A stretch of DNA of 64,000 nt from Eucalyptus grandis (GCF_016545825.1 NC_052612.1:9114001-9178000), one strand, 5' to 3'. Counted from the first letter of the stretch, positions 46,938 to 59,611 are shown. Numbers and translations: made by a program. The notes: generated by a model not told the origin, from the sequence alone.

Positions 46938-47396
46938 TGTTACGAGCTGACAGTTTCCTTGGCCGCGGAACGACCCGTGCGACGCCTGACGAGTGGAATT
47001 CGCCAGGCCGGCCTTCCTTCTATAGCTGTTCCAGCGAACAATATAGTGAATAACTTCTCTGTACGAGATCGTACCATGCCCAGCTTCACTCGGGCATCTA
47101 GTCCATCGAGTGAGATAATAGATCTCTTTAGGCTCAATAACTGGTTTCGGCTTGCTATGGCCTCATCAGGAGAGTGGCATCAGCTCCCGACCAGTTTGTG
47201 CACTGGAGGCCAACCCCGCCTTCAGAGCTCCTAAGTGATATAATCCTTCCATCCTAGAACTCCTAGCACCAACCATCCTGACGCCACTCCCACAGACCAG
47301 TTGTGTTCGTCCCCACTACTTCCTCACTCTTCACTCGATAACCCCAAGCACCACTCACAAGTGTTACGAGTACGGGAGGATTCACGGACCATGACA
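46938..47396 (-). repeat. 3' LTR of the small non-autonomous element
   Basis: On the minus strand it runs from TGTCATGGTCCGTGAATCC (47396) to the degraded end ...AGCTCGTAACA (46938), the counterpart of ...GGCCTGTGACA at 48015 in the 5' LTR. Shared internal phrases: acgacccgtgcgacgcctga, cagcttcact, gggcatctagtccatcgagtg, ggcatcagctcccgaccagt and ccactcccacagacca. Confidence 0.85.
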
Positions 47397-47409
47397 TTCT
47401 CCCCCACTC
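47397..47409 (-). other. Polypurine tract of the small element
   Basis: On the minus strand GAGTGGGGGAGAA directly precedes the 3' LTR start TGTCATGG. Confidence 0.7.
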
Positions 47410-47996
47410 AATTTCGCAACGCCCTCGTTGTGATCTGTTTTGTCGCTTCCTTGCGTCCCTTAACCATCAATGCGCCACTTTTGGGATTTCACATCAAATG
47501 GTCACGCTCGCCCAACAAAACAGGTTTTGCTCCATTGGTAGCCTCTTTTGATCTCAGCTGTTCGGGCCATTCTCAGTCACCCGCACTTTCTTTGGAAAAT
47601 GTGGCATTTTTCGCCAACCGCATCTTTTGGCAACACCATTTTTGCCTACTTAGCATCTTGACCCCAGCAAACCAAATGGAGGTTCTTTCCTTGTTGAAAA
47701 CATGGCAGTAGACCTCTTCTTTGAATTCACCGATTGATCGAGGAACGTTATCCCCATTCAGTGAGGATTCAGTTCTTCTCTAACTCACTATCCGCTCGGC
47801 AAGGAACCGACTCTTCCTAGTGCCCCCATTGCCATCCTAGAAGCTTAGTCGAGAGCCGCGCTTTGTCCAAGCACCTTTTGCCCCGGCGATTCACTCTCCA
47901 CCCTCGTAGGATTGGGTAGACCACTAGTACTTCTCAGTTCAACCCACATTGGAGCAAGGAGTCCGATTCTCCGACTCACCCACTTACAGGAGGGAA

Positions 47997-48012
47997 CCCT
48001 GCTCTGATACCA
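47997..48012 (-). other. Primer-binding site of the small element
   Basis: On the minus strand, two bases after the 5' LTR, TGGTATCAGAGCAGGG is a perfect match to the common plant initiator tRNA-Met primer site. This fixes the strand of the element. Confidence 0.9.
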
Positions 48013-48014
48013 TG

Positions 48015-48243
48015 TGTCACAGGCCGATAGTTTTCTTGGTCGTGGAACGACCCGTGCGACGCCTGACAAGCGAAATTCGCCAGGCCAACTTTCCATCTAT
48101 AGCTATTCCGGTGAACAATACGGTGAATAATTTCTCTATACAAGATTGTATTATGCCCAGCTTCACTTGGGCATCTAGTCCATCGAGTGAGATAGCAAAT
48201 TTCTTTAGGCTCAACAACTTGTTTCGGCCTGCTATGGCCTCGT
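48015..48243 (-). repeat. 5' LTR of the small element, 3' segment
   Basis: This is the part of the LTR next to the PBS. It continues after the nested insertion at 60505-60734. The LTR context breaks within ggcct|(ca)tcaggag, identified by comparison with the uninterrupted 3' LTR near 47159. Confidence 0.85.
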
Positions 48244-50263
48244 TGTGACATCATGAATTTTCCAGTTCTGCTTTCAATTAAATTAATCGGGCCTTTCATC
48301 GACGTGCCTATAGTACTATTCTCATAGCTAATCACTCTTGAGATAACTAACTAGACTATTTGAGAAAGCCATTAGGGATTTTAATGCAATAGACTTGAGA
48401 ATTCAACTAGAAATCGGCTGCTCGACCGTACTCATCTTTAGAGGTCATCACGGCACAGTTAAAAATCGATTAGAGATCGGAAATAGGTCTGTTCGACTGA
48501 GATGTGTGGCTAAACGTGGGTGATTCCACTAAATTACAAAATTCTCGTCGACTGGCACTAGACTGATTTTTTTGTCATTTTGGTACCCTGTGTCCGTAAT
48601 TGAAACCTCGAGATTTTCATGACAACCGAGAGTCGCCAATGTGTCGAATGGGTTCATTGTGGCTTGAAGAAAATCGACCATAGGTCATTTGCACTAAAAA
48701 TTTCTCAAAGCTACCCGGTAGCCTAGGTCAAGCTAAAATTGCGCCGAATTGAAATTAACCATGAATTTGAATCCGATTTCAAAAATTGAAAGTTCTGTAA
48801 TGTCACGAGTCATTTTAGAAACGTCGACTCAACTTCCGAAGAATTTTTTGCAAATCGAGACTTTTTGGGAAAAGTCGAGGTAGGGTCGTTTTTGTCCGAA
48901 AATATAGGGTGCCGTTTTTATCGCAAAATTAGGATGCAAGAGGGATCAATTGGTGAGGAAAAATACTAATTTGATCGAGGGTTTGACAATTGAATTTTTA
49001 AGAGCCAAATTTGAGTGGTTCAAGAAGCATTTGGTGTCCAATTGGAGGGAAATCTTTGCAAATTCGTTACACCCCATGGAGCCAACAGTTTGGACCATCC
49101 CAAGCTTCTAGAAGAGGGCAATTGGGTCTGAAAAACTTGGGTGGACACCAGCTGTTGGTGGGAGATCAAAAGGATGAGGACAAACCGGTCAAGGGGACCA
49201 AAACCGGTCCCACTACCTGAACCGGTCCCCTCTCCCCTTTAAGCGGTCGAGCAGCCCCTCCTCCTTCTCTATTTCTACTGCTTGAAGTCTAGAACTCCAA
49301 AGAAGAAGCCAACGAGCCGCTGAGCAGCCCGCCGGACCGCCACACGCCACCGTCGGACCCGTTGCAGCCCCTCACTGCCCTCGCGCGCCCTCCGCCTCAG
49401 CCGCACCCCAGCTGCTTCATTCATGCACGTTCACGCGTCCAGGAGGCTCTCCGCCCAGCTCACGACGCCGCTCGTCACCGCCGTGACTGCCGGAGGCCCG
49501 CCGAGCTCCGTTTGGCCCCCGTAGGAGCCCCACCGCCCACCGTTGCTGGTTTCTCACCTCAACCGGTCGACCGACCAGCCCTCTCTCGGCCCCAACAACC
49601 ACCAGCTCAGAACTAAAAACCCATAACATTTCCAGCACTGTTCAGCCCATTTTGGGGTTGTTCCAGACCTCGGTTGCCAAGTCCGCTTTGGAGAAGATCG
49701 AGCCTCGCCTCGTCCCCGTCAATTTGAACCGAGCGGTTCGCAAATCAAGTGAGTTTAACTCACTAATCCTCGTTTAGTAGGTTAACGATGCTTAAGGGTT
49801 GATTTGTTTAGACTAAGCTAGGATTAGGTGGTTAGTTAGACTTGATTAGTGAATTGATTAATGATCGATGCATGTTAGGTGGTTAGTTTAGAGCAATTAG
49901 GGCCTAAACAAGCTCTAGTATTTATCTAGAGTGGTTCGGAAATTTTCCAGGCCCGTCTCGGCTTTTAATTAGGCTTTACAGGCCTAAGTTCTATTTAATG
50001 GCATTTATTAATTAATTTCCATAATTATTTAATTATTTATTTATTTTCCGAAAATTAGACCGGATAACCTAGGATTGGAATTTTATGCCGATTGCAATGG
50101 TGTGACATGTTTATTTAATTAAGTTCTAATTTGTGTTGATTGTGCATGATTTGTAATTTAGGAAATTTATTCCTAAATTTAATAATTTTGATAATTAATT
50201 AGAAAATTACCGGGCGTCGGTCTACGGCGCCAAAAATGTATTTTTGGATTGCCGAAGTTAGTG

Positions 50264-51518
50264 TGTGGCACCCCTGACGGCCCCCGATCCGTTAGGGTCG
50301 CCACAGTTCGCTTACCTTTCACTTTCCTTAATAACAAGTCACTCTGATACCATTTCAATTGCAGCGGGTCCATACAACGATGGGGGTTTACATCTTTTAG
50401 ATATATCCCTTGCGCAGTTCATATACGGAAGCACATCCAACAACTCCCTTCCCTATATTAAAAAAATGATGCACACCCACTAAACATTTATAGGTAAAAA
50501 GCCAAACACTTTTATTTACTTAAACCAGATGGACATCATTCATCGGTATATCAAAATGCCGTAGTCTTCTATACTCGGCTATACTTCAAAAGATGACCGA
50601 CATCTCCTCCAACAGTCGTCTACTTAAAGTCCATCGATCAGTGTCGGCGTCCAAAAGTTCCTTCCTTTGCTATCCTTCTCCTCGCGGTCATATCCAACCA
50701 CTTGATCCATCTACCGTTGGCAGTGGTAGCAGATGTATCTTATCTAGTCTGAAATGTTAGTCCCCAAACGGGGTGAGTACAACCACTCAGCAGTAAAGAT
50801 CCACCAAACTACACAATGCAACAAGCAAGACAATCAAGATATCACGAGCAAAGCACATATCTTCCATGCTATCAAGCATACATTACCATGCAGTCGTGCA
50901 TATATCACCATGTAGTCATGCCATCATGCATATATCACCATGCTTCATATCATCCATGCTATCAAGCATACATCACCATGAGATCCATTCATGCCTTCAT
51001 CATCATATTTTCAATATCAAATAGCATCAATTTACTTTCATAAGTAGATCATACATCATGCCATATGCATACATCCATGCACATTATTCACTTTCAATTC
51101 TTATCTTTCACAAGGATCTCATCAGTTTTTCTTTCCAGGGACCAATGTTTGCATCTCTCATTTATCGCTCGCACCCAACCTGGCATCGCGAGGAACCTCC
51201 GACACACACCTCCGGGCATCTAGCACACACCTCCGAGTATCTCGTACCCCAACCGACATCATGAGGAATCCCCCCCCCCCGACACACACCTCCAGGGCTT
51301 CCGGAAAATTTCTTGTCAATCCATCTTCTAGTACAACCTCGGTCTCACATGAGCGTATGATACATTTCCAATAAAACAATGGTCCTTTCAATGCTCGGCC
51401 TATGCTTAATTGTAACTCATTGATCTAATGACTATAATATAGTCCAACAGTACTTCCATCACCTAGTTGTGGACCATCGTGTATCTAGGGGTCGTCATGC
51501 AAATTTTAGGATGCCACA
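50264..51518 (-). repeat. 3' LTR of the minus-strand Tekay element, internally deleted
   Basis: Termini TGTGGCATCC (51518) and GGGGTGCCACA (50264). Compared with the 3478-bp 5' LTR it lacks about 2.16 kb. The sequence passes from ccagggcttccgg directly into aaaatttcttgtcaatcc, which are near 56739 and 58897 in the 5' LTR. A C run lies at 51267-51280. Confidence 0.85.
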
Positions 51519-51563
51519 ATTCTCCCCTCCTTAGAGAATTTCGTCCTCGAAATTAGACATTGC

Positions 51564-52286
51564 CTATGTCTCCTCAAACAAGTGAGGGTACCTTTCCCTC
51601 ATTTCATTTTCACTTTCCCATGTGGCTTCCTTCACATCATGATGTTGCCATAATATCTTAACCAATAGAATTTTCTTGAGCCTGAGAACTTGCTCCTTTC
51701 GATCCAGTATTTGGACAAGCTCTTCAATGTACCTCACTTTCTCATCCACTTTGATGGCTTCATGATCGAGTATGTGACCAGGATCTGATCGATACCTCCT
51801 CAACATCGACACATGGAGCACATCATGCAAATTCCTAATTTAGGAGGCAGCGCGAAACGATAAGCTATGTCTCCTATTCTTTCGAGTATCTCAAAAGGTC
51901 CAAGAAACCTAGGGTTCAGCTTGCCTTTTATTCCAAATCGAGATATTCCTTTCATAAGGGATACCTTAAGAAACACATGATCTCCCACATTAAACTCTAA
52001 AGGTCTTCTACGCCTATCTGCGTAGTCTTTCTGCCTACTTTGGGCTGTTTTAAGTCTCCCTGATAATTTCAACAGCCTCAGTAGTAATTAGTACCAATTC
52101 AGGTCCTGTCAATTTCCTCTCATCTACTTCATTCCAACAGACAGGAGTCCTACACCTTCTTCCATACAATGCTTCATACGGAGCCATGCCTATACTATTC
52201 TGAAAACTATTGTTATAGGCAAATTCTACTAGATGCAACTTCTCATCCCAACTCCCTCTAAAGTCAAGGATGCAAGCTCTTAACAT
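51564..52286 (-). pseudogene. Integrase C-terminal part and chromodomain
   Basis: From 52286 leftward: MLRACILDFRGSWDEKLHLV, AYNNSFQNSIGMAPYEALYG, a frame change, RRPLEFNVGDHVFLKVSL and DIAYRFALPPKLG. Another frame change is followed by the chromodomain-like ending (VRYIEELVQILDRKEQVL, WQHHDVKEATWESE). The polypurine tract and 3' LTR follow at 51519-51535. Confidence 0.85.
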
Positions 52287-52289
52287 ATC

Positions 52290-53245
52290 TTAATTTATCT
52301 CACACCAAAAACAGTTTTTTTTTTTTTAAACAACAACCACATCTGAAATTCCTTTTGAACGCTTGAAAATCTCCCTTCATAATATCAAATAATGCAAACT
52401 GAGATTTTCAAAAACATATCAATAGTACAATAGCAAGCTTTGAAATCATATGCCATTTCCATGTCAAAACATTTTCAAATCACCAATGTGGAGAATCCTT
52501 TGAGTTCTCGAAAATCCCACTTTATGATATCAAATAATGCAAAATAGGGATTTCAAAGACACATCAATATAACAATAATAGTCTTTGAAAATAGGTAAAT
52601 CTCATATCGTTGAAACCAATTCATAAAATCAAAAGCATGATACCAAATCCATAAAATCCATTTTCACGTTTAAATTTCAAATGTTTTTTCGAAATCCACA
52701 TGTAAGGCCTCGAGTCGCACTTGCATCACGGCGTGAAATAAAATACTTTATCAAAACCCTTAGAAATTTAAATCGGTACGTTGGCAAATTCCAATCTCAA
52801 TCCCAACTCCAATGAGTTGGAATGTTTTCTATAAAAAAGTTCAGAAATCTTTAAAATATAAAACATTTCTTAAAACATTTGGGCACGGTGTCACAAAACT
52901 CATAAATTTTGATGAAGTTCAAGAGATTTTCTAAAACAGTTCACAATCAAAATCTGCTTTTCGATTGAATGTACAGGTGATAATTTTCTCCGAAAACCAT
53001 AAGCATTTCTTGAAGTATTGAAAATCATAGTTCGGTGAGTCGATAATATCGGTCCCGTCATAAAGATTTTTTAAACTAAAACTTTGAAATACCAAAATCC
53101 TAAGCCTTTCTTGAAATACCGAAATCAACGCATCGGCGAGTCATAATACTTGGTCCCGACCTTAAGATTTTCAAAGTAGTTTGCATGTAAAATCTTAGAG
53201 CTTTGAAAACATCCAAACTCAAGTATTTCCAATCTAACTGCACTA
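52290..53245. other. Unrelated AT-rich block replacing the integrase core
   Basis: Integrase text stops after the MLRA stretch (52286) and resumes only at the zinc-finger region near 53250. The ~480 bases coding for the DDE core are missing. The replacement has a T run at 52313-52327 and imperfect internal repeats (cccttcataatatcaaataatgcaaa / ccactttatgatatcaaataatgcaaa), with no ORF. Confidence 0.6.
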
Positions 53246-53249
53246 CATC

Positions 53250-53885
53250 AGACAACAACGGCAATGCATTATATAGGTTGGTAGACTTTCACTTGCTGGC
53301 ATGTTAAACACTAGGAAATGTGTTTAGCTACATCCGCCTTCATGCAATTCCACCAAAACTCTTGGCGTAAATTTCTGTACATCTTTGTACTACCCGGATG
53401 AATACTATAATTACACCTATGTGCTTCCGACAGGATTTCCCTTGTTTACTTCTTCATTGTCGGGATCACAGAGTCGTCCTTGATATCTTACTACTCCATC
53501 TTCAGAGACTTGGAACTCTGGTCTTTTCCCTAAAGACATAGCATTTCGTATCTTCACAATTTCCGAATTAGATTCTTGCAGAATCTTAAATTTCTGAATA
53601 TTTTCGGGTTCAATCCTTAATGCAGTAAGCATACCGTTGAGGTGGTCTACTTCCAACTTAAAGTCTGAATCTACTATTGACTTTAACAGATTCCACTATG
53701 TTATCCTTAGATTAGCCATGTTCGTAGCTGACTTTCGACTAAGGGCATCTGCCACCTCATTCACCTTTCCTGAGTGGTACCGTAACAGTCAAAATCTTTT
53801 AATAATTTCATCCACCTCCTCTGTCTCATATTCAATTCCTTTTGTGAAAACATATATTTCAAGCTCTATCCTAAGTGCAACTATC
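53250..53885 (-). pseudogene. Integrase N-terminus, linker and RNase H end
   Basis: The zinc-finger region (CX2C text ending near 53305) and a linker ORF (53417-53656: RIEPENIQKFKILQESNSEI, PEFQVSEDGVVRYQGRLCDP) are followed by a broken RNase H terminus ([13 protein letters not shown] near 53850, QMP..VESQL near 53740). The active-site part of RNase H is missing. Confidence 0.75.
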
Positions 53886-53889
53886 AATC

Positions 53890-54610
53890 AAATTCAAATT
53901 TAAAGAATTCCACCTTCTCGACTCAATCGAACACACCATTTAGCCGAATTATTCCTATACCTTTGTCACCACCAATTCAAGCCTAGAACCATCAAAATCA
54001 GCACCACTAATAACTCATCTGGTTCAGTCCAACAGAGACATTCACTATGCCTTCACTGCGACATGGAATCAAGCCTAAAATACAGCACCATTCATTCGGT
54101 TCAAATATCGATAGTCCACCAAGACTTATTTAATTCAAAGATTGATGATTCACCGAGATAAGAACTTGTCTAGTTTCCATCAAGTATATCTCAGATATCA
54201 TCCTAAAGGATCATCACTTGGACTGATTACTCATCAAATCCACAACTTAAACTTTCACCATTTCACCTTGGAAAGAGTATAACCACAATTGATCATATCC
54301 ATTAATTCCACGAAATCTTTTTCAAACTAAGATCATCACCTAAACTAAAGGTTGACCACCATCGGTCAAACCTATTATTCCGACATATAAACCACAAGTA
54401 ATTTCATGTCTCCTATGACCACTCAACTCATGACTTCCAAGATTAATCTTTACATACTAAAAGCTTCCATGTAATGCATCAAGACTTCTAAGGAGATTCT
54501 CTAATATGAAGTCACTACTTAGCTCAAATGATCATAACTTAATCCTCAATTCATAACTTGCTCTCCATAATTCACTTCTTAAGCTTTATTTGCAGCACTG
54601 TGCTTAGATG
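53890..54610. other. Unrelated sequence replacing the RT-RNase H connection
   Basis: About 500 bases of pol expected between the RT active site (54650) and the RNase H end (53885) are replaced by about 720 bases without ORF or known motif. Confidence 0.5.
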
Positions 54611-54614
54611 CTGC

Positions 54615-55016
54615 GCATGATCTTCAGGTCCTTTAGAATATATCAGGATATCATTAAATGAAGACAATCACAATTTGATCCAAATAAGGCTTAATTATCC
54701 TATTCATTAAATCCATGAATGCAGCTAAGGCATTCGTCAATCCAAATAGCATAACTAGGAACTCATAGTGTCCATAGCGAGTCCTAAATGCAGTCTTAAG
54801 AATGTCTTCTTTCTTAATCCTTAACTGATGGTATCCTAACCTCAAGTCAATTTTTAGAAAAGACTGAACTTCCTTATAGTTGGTCAAATAGGTCATCAAT
54901 TCTAGGTAATGAGTACTTACTCTAACAATTACATGATTCAATTGCCTATTATCAATGCACAAACGCATCGACCCGTCCTTCTTTTTCACAAACAAAAGTT
55001 CTACAAGCTTAACCAT
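54615..55016 (-). pseudogene. Reverse transcriptase fragment
   Basis: From 55016 leftward: [37 protein letters not shown] and [17 protein letters not shown], then IVFI. A frameshift separates this from DDI and YSKGPED near 54625. The YRQLN motif is NRQLN here. Confidence 0.85.
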
Positions 55017-55059
55017 GCTTCTACTGCACCACTCTGATAAAATTATCCCAGAAACACTA

Positions 55060-55200
55060 CCTTCCCAGTTCAGTTCATAGTTCGGTTCGTTCCTACCCCT
55101 TTTGCCATCCTAGAAGCCTGCCAGGAGCCGCTCCTTGTTTAGGTCCTCTGACCTCGGCGTCCACTCCCCGCCTTCATCAAACCGAGACGTTACAGGTACA
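55060..55200 (-). mobile_element. Fragment similar to the interior of the small LTR element
   Basis: The phrase ttgccatcctagaagc, followed by a gagccgc(g/t)ct word and a ccactccccgcc/ctctccaccctc region, matches 47828-47905 inside the 46938-60734 element. Gag and protease would be expected here. A second member of that small family, or an ancestral shared segment, seems to be present. Confidence 0.4.
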
Positions 55201-55439
55201 CCAGCTTTCACCTGGTTCGAACCCGAACTACACATCCATTATAGGGTCTCGTTTCGATAGGGACTAACTTACAGAGATATTATCCGCTTTGGCCTATCCC
55301 ATTCTTAGCCTCACGGTTTTATCCTTAGTGCACGGGTAAGTACTATCTCAGGAGATCATTCATCCTAGTCCATTGCTTACAGAGCTAGTCCATTCACATG
55401 ATGACATCGAGGTCCCACATAACCATCACTACCAAGTCC

Positions 55440-55633
55440 ATTTCCAGACTTCGTCTCCTTAGGGTTATCTTACACTTCTCACACTAATTACTAGGGATCT
55501 ACGAGTGAATATCCATGACCCGTTGTCAACTATCCCAGTAAGTATCCTATGGTGTGCATCATCCTCATATTCCTCATTTCCATTTGAGGCACCTTATCAC
55601 TCCGAATAGACCATAGCTTTGATACCAATAAGA
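55440..55633 (-). other. Leader and primer-binding site of the minus-strand Tekay element
   Basis: On the minus strand TGGTATCAAAGC (55627-55616) follows the 5' LTR and differs by one base from the tRNA-Met site. The leader (gatgatgcacacc, tggttg/gttgacaa words) matches 33430-33600 of the plus-strand element. Confidence 0.75.
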
Positions 55634-58600
55634 TGTGGCACCCCTCGACGGCCCCCGATTCGTTAGGGTCGCCACAGTTCGCTTACCTTTCACTTTCCCT
55701 AATAACAAGTCACTCTGATACCATTTCAATTGCAGCGGGTCCATACAACAATGGGGGTTTACATCTTTTAGATCTGTCCCTTGCACAGTTCATATATGGA
55801 AGCACATCCAACAACTCCCTTCCCTATATTCAGAAAACGATGCACACCCACTAAACATTTATACGTAAAAGCCAAACACTTTTATTTACTTAAACCAGAT
55901 GGACATCATTCATTGGTACATCAAAATGCCGTAGTCTTCTATACTCGGTTATACTTCAAAAGATGACCGACATCTCCTCCAACAGTCGTATACTTAAAGT
56001 CCATCGATCAGTGTCGGCGTCCAAAAGTTCCTTCCTTTGCTATCCTCCTCCTCGCGGTCATATCCAACCACTTGATTCATCTACCGGTGGCAGTGGCAGC
56101 AGATGTATCTTATCTAGTCTGAAATGTTAGTCCCCAAACGGGGTGAGTACAACCACTCAACAGTAAAGATCCACCAAACTACACAATGCAACAAACAAGA
56201 CAATTAAGATATCACGAGCAAAGCACATATCATCCATGCTATCAAGCATACATTACCATGCAGTTGTGCATATATCACCATGCAGTCATGCACATATCAC
56301 CATGCAGTCATGCATATCTCGCCATGCCATCGTGCATATACCACCATGCAGTCATGCATATCTCACCATGCCATCGTGTATATATCACCATGCTTCATAT
56401 CATCCATGCTATCAAGCATACATCACCATGAGATCCATTCATGCCTTCATGATTGTATTTTCAATATCAAATAGCATCAACTTACTTTCATAAGCAGATC
56501 ATACATCATGCTATATGCATACACCCATGCACATGATTCACTTTCAATTCTTATCTTTCACAATGATCTCATCAGTTTTTCTTTCCAAGGACCAATGTTT
56601 GCATCCCTCATTTATCGCTCGCACCCAACCTGGCATCGCGAGGAACCTCCGGCACACACCTCCGGGCATCTCGTAGCCCAATTGGCATCACGAGGAATCC
56701 CCCCAGCACACACCTCCAGGGCTTCCGGAATTACGTACCGCTATACCAACCGGCATTCCCCCTGGACATTACATACCGTATACCACCGGGCATCTCAAAA
56801 CTCCCGAGGACATCCGGGCATGTATCGTAATACAACCGGGCATCCGGCACAAACCTCCGGGCATCCCGACACTCCCGGGGCATCGTCGGCTCACACCTCC
56901 AACGGTCTTGCCATCATCTCAATTTATATTCACGCATGTATCTCAATCTCAACATGGCATTTGATGCAATAATATCAAGGGTCTCAACCAACATTTCATG
57001 CCATATAACATGCCACATGTCATCACATATGCAGCAAAATCAACCACTCAAAGTATTTCATTACATGGATAAATTCTTTTATTTTTCAAGACACATCAAT
57101 TTTTCGGGTAAATCAGAATGCATTCCTCCAATTAAAATTCCAGAAAAATTAGTAAATGGCATTAATAAATTCTGAATTTGACACATCATAGACGACATCT
57201 AAAGGCAGATATCTCATGAATAACTCCATACCAAAAGAATCTCACACAACACAGTATGATCCATACATCACAGATTATTAAACTTCAATATTTCGGCTTG
57301 CACAGTTTCTGAAGAAATTCAAATTGAATACCCAAATGAACTCCAAAAATCCTGAAATTTTGACATGTTATAGAAAAGTCCTAGAGGTAAATATCTCATG
57401 GAGAAATAGAAACCTAAATCGTTCTAGATTAATAGGTATAGACGATTATTTCCTCTGTTCTCGATGTCATCTTTACCCAGATTATCATCTTTCAAAAGAA
57501 ACTCATTTCACCGACCTACATATGTTCATTTCTTCTAAATTTTTGATATTTTATTCCTCAGAATAGTACCTACAACTTTCGTTAAGGACACATGAACAAA
57601 TTTTAACTGTATGAGTTTATAAAAATCACGAAATCACACTGGGTCGAGGTAACGTTTTTCCCAGATCCAGTCTCTTCAAAACACAACGATTTCACCGACC
57701 TATTCTCGTTTATTTCCTCTAAATTTTTTATATGTTCTACCTCAAGGAGTATAATACAACTTTCATTAAGAGATCAAAGTGATATTTTCACTAAAAAGTT
57801 ACTTTGCAGACCCCGAAATCTCTAAAGGTCAGCGCAACGGATTTCAGATCTAACTTCTCCAAAGAAAAATCATTTCCCTAACCAATACTTGTTCGTTTTA
57901 CCTCAAATTTTAGTATTTTGTTCTTCAAGGTGTTCTCTACAACTTTCATGAAGAAATCAAAACAAGGTTCCGACTAAAAAGTCACATGCAGCGCACAAAC
58001 TCATGGATAGTCGAACTGGTCTTTCCAGAAACAGCATGCATGGTCAACGAATCTCTCTCCATAGCTCCGAAATTTCATCCCATCTACCACAACCAAGACT
58101 TACCATCTACTACACATACACACAGCAATGCAAAGGGTAGGTTTTAGGACTTCACTTGCCTTAAACTCAAGCACAAACAGCAACAAAGATGGCGGGCAAA
58201 GCGGGGAACGAACGGCGGCAGCTCGGCACGGGCGGAAGATGGTCCTCCTCTTCCCCCTCACGGCCCGTACTCGCGTGTGCCTGCTTCCCTTGCTCGAACT
58301 CTCCTTCTCACTCACTCAAAATTCTGTTTGGTTCTTCTCTTTCCCTCACACGAGCACTCTCTTTCATTCTCCCTTTTATTTGCTTAATAGACTAGCAATC
58401 ATTGATTTTGCATGCAAGTGACAAGTGGCCCCAAGGATGAAGACACTTTGCACGTCCATGCAATGGGCGTGCCTCCACTTGTCCGGTTCCTCCTCCACGT
58501 GTCCAAAGATGGAGGCTTCTTGGTCAACAAAGCTGAAGGAACATTTGAGGGCTGTTAACCCCAATTGTCGGGCAAATGGGGAGGAGTGTGGGGCGGCTTG

Positions 58601-59111
58601 TTCATGGACGGTCTACCCCCTCCTTACGTGCATAAACATCTCCAAGCATGGCCGAGTTTTCCTTCTTTCTGCTCACTAAAATATGAGCACATTAAAGTCC
58701 AAATTCCTCTCTCAATTCATGTATACTTTGATGGTATAGTTGCGTAGTATCATCCTTAGTATCCAGCCCGTACTTATCCCAATTATATATATTAATCCCC
58801 GTATATGTATAAATAAATACAATTACTCGCGTGGCCGTATAATATTACAACATCAATCAAGGGTAGTTCGATCCGTAGGGTACACGGCCAAGTATAGAAA
58901 ATTTCTTGTCAATCCATCTTCTAGTACAACCTCGGTCTCACATGAGCGTATGATACATTTCCAATAAAACAATGGTCCATTCAATGCTCGGCCTATGCTT
59001 AATTGTAACTCATTGATCTAATGACTATAATATAGTCCAACAGTACTTCCATCACCTAGTCGTGGACCGTCATGTATCTGGGGGTCGTCATGCAAATTTT
59101 AGGATGCCACA
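55634..59111 (-). repeat. 5' LTR of the minus-strand Tekay element (3478 bp)
   Basis: Termini TGTGGCATCC (59111) and GGGGTGCCACA (55634). It includes a CATG-rich array (56230-56430), the GGCATC/CCGGG array (56640-56890) and a U3 part (58895-59111) shared with the 3' LTR. ORFs at 58100-58747 lie within the LTR and are not supported as genes. Confidence 0.9.
56230..56430. repeat. CATG-rich minisatellite (about 22 bp)
   Basis: Units of the form tgcatat(a/c)tc(a/g)ccatgc(a/c)(g/a)t repeat about eight times. The 3' LTR has a shorter version at 50880-50965. The length difference shows slippage or unequal exchange since insertion. Confidence 0.8.
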
Positions 59112-59310
59112 TAGTGGGATTTTCAAAAGTGAAAATATTGTATTTTGACTAAGGCCGACCGTGTATCCACACACGATAATTTTTATCGGGTATGTTAAAT
59201 ACGAAGAAAATAGGTCATGACGTTATGTTAATTGAGGAAATTAAGTGTGAAACTCAATGTCATTGACCGTGGGTGAATAACCGTGAGAGAATGTGGGTTA
59301 AGTTAAGAAA

Positions 59311-59463
59311 GCCACCTGATAGAGGTAACGCCCAATAGGGCCATGATTTGCCACCTGATAGAGGTAACGCCCAATTGGGCTGTGATTTACCACATGATAC
59401 AGGTTGTGCCCATTGGGCCGTGATTACCACCTAATATAGGTTGTGCTCGTTGGGCCGTGATTA
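59311..59463 (+). repeat. 39-bp minisatellite in LTR-A copy 4 (4 units)
   Basis: Units start at 59311, 59350, 59389 and 59426 (gccacctgatagaggtaacg..., later accac(a/c)t(g/a)ata(c/t)aggttgtgcc...). The unit is related to that of copy 2 (16440-16640). Confidence 0.85.
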
Positions 59464-59611
59464 ATAATCGGGAATGAGTGATTGAAATGACCGTGAGAGG
59501 GTCCTGTTGTCTTGGAATCGACTAGGTTGATCGATCGATGTCTCGATCTGAATTCTGGACTTGATTGTGATGATATGATTTAATGATTATATGAATTGAA
59601 TTGACTTGCAG

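Larger units (their letters stand above)
50264..59111 (-). mobile_element. Decayed Tekay/Del chromovirus, minus strand
   Basis: 5' LTR at 55634-59111 and 3' LTR at 50264-51518, with a perfect TSD TAGTG (50259-50263 and 59112-59116). The interior (51519-55633) has lost gag and protease and retains fragments of RT, RNase H, integrase and chromodomain. Two blocks of unrelated AT-rich sequence replace parts of pol. It is the same family as the plus-strand element at 30478-41193 (shared LTR ends, leader and pol text) but much older. Confidence 0.9.

Noticed and set aside
47301..47711. 136-codon plus-strand ORF
   Set aside because: It lies antisense across the small element's LTR/interior border and includes the polypurine tract complement. 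No domain is present.
58100..58747. Several ORFs suggesting a small gene
   Set aside because: They fall within the 5' LTR of the minus-strand Tekay element and show no family resemblance.
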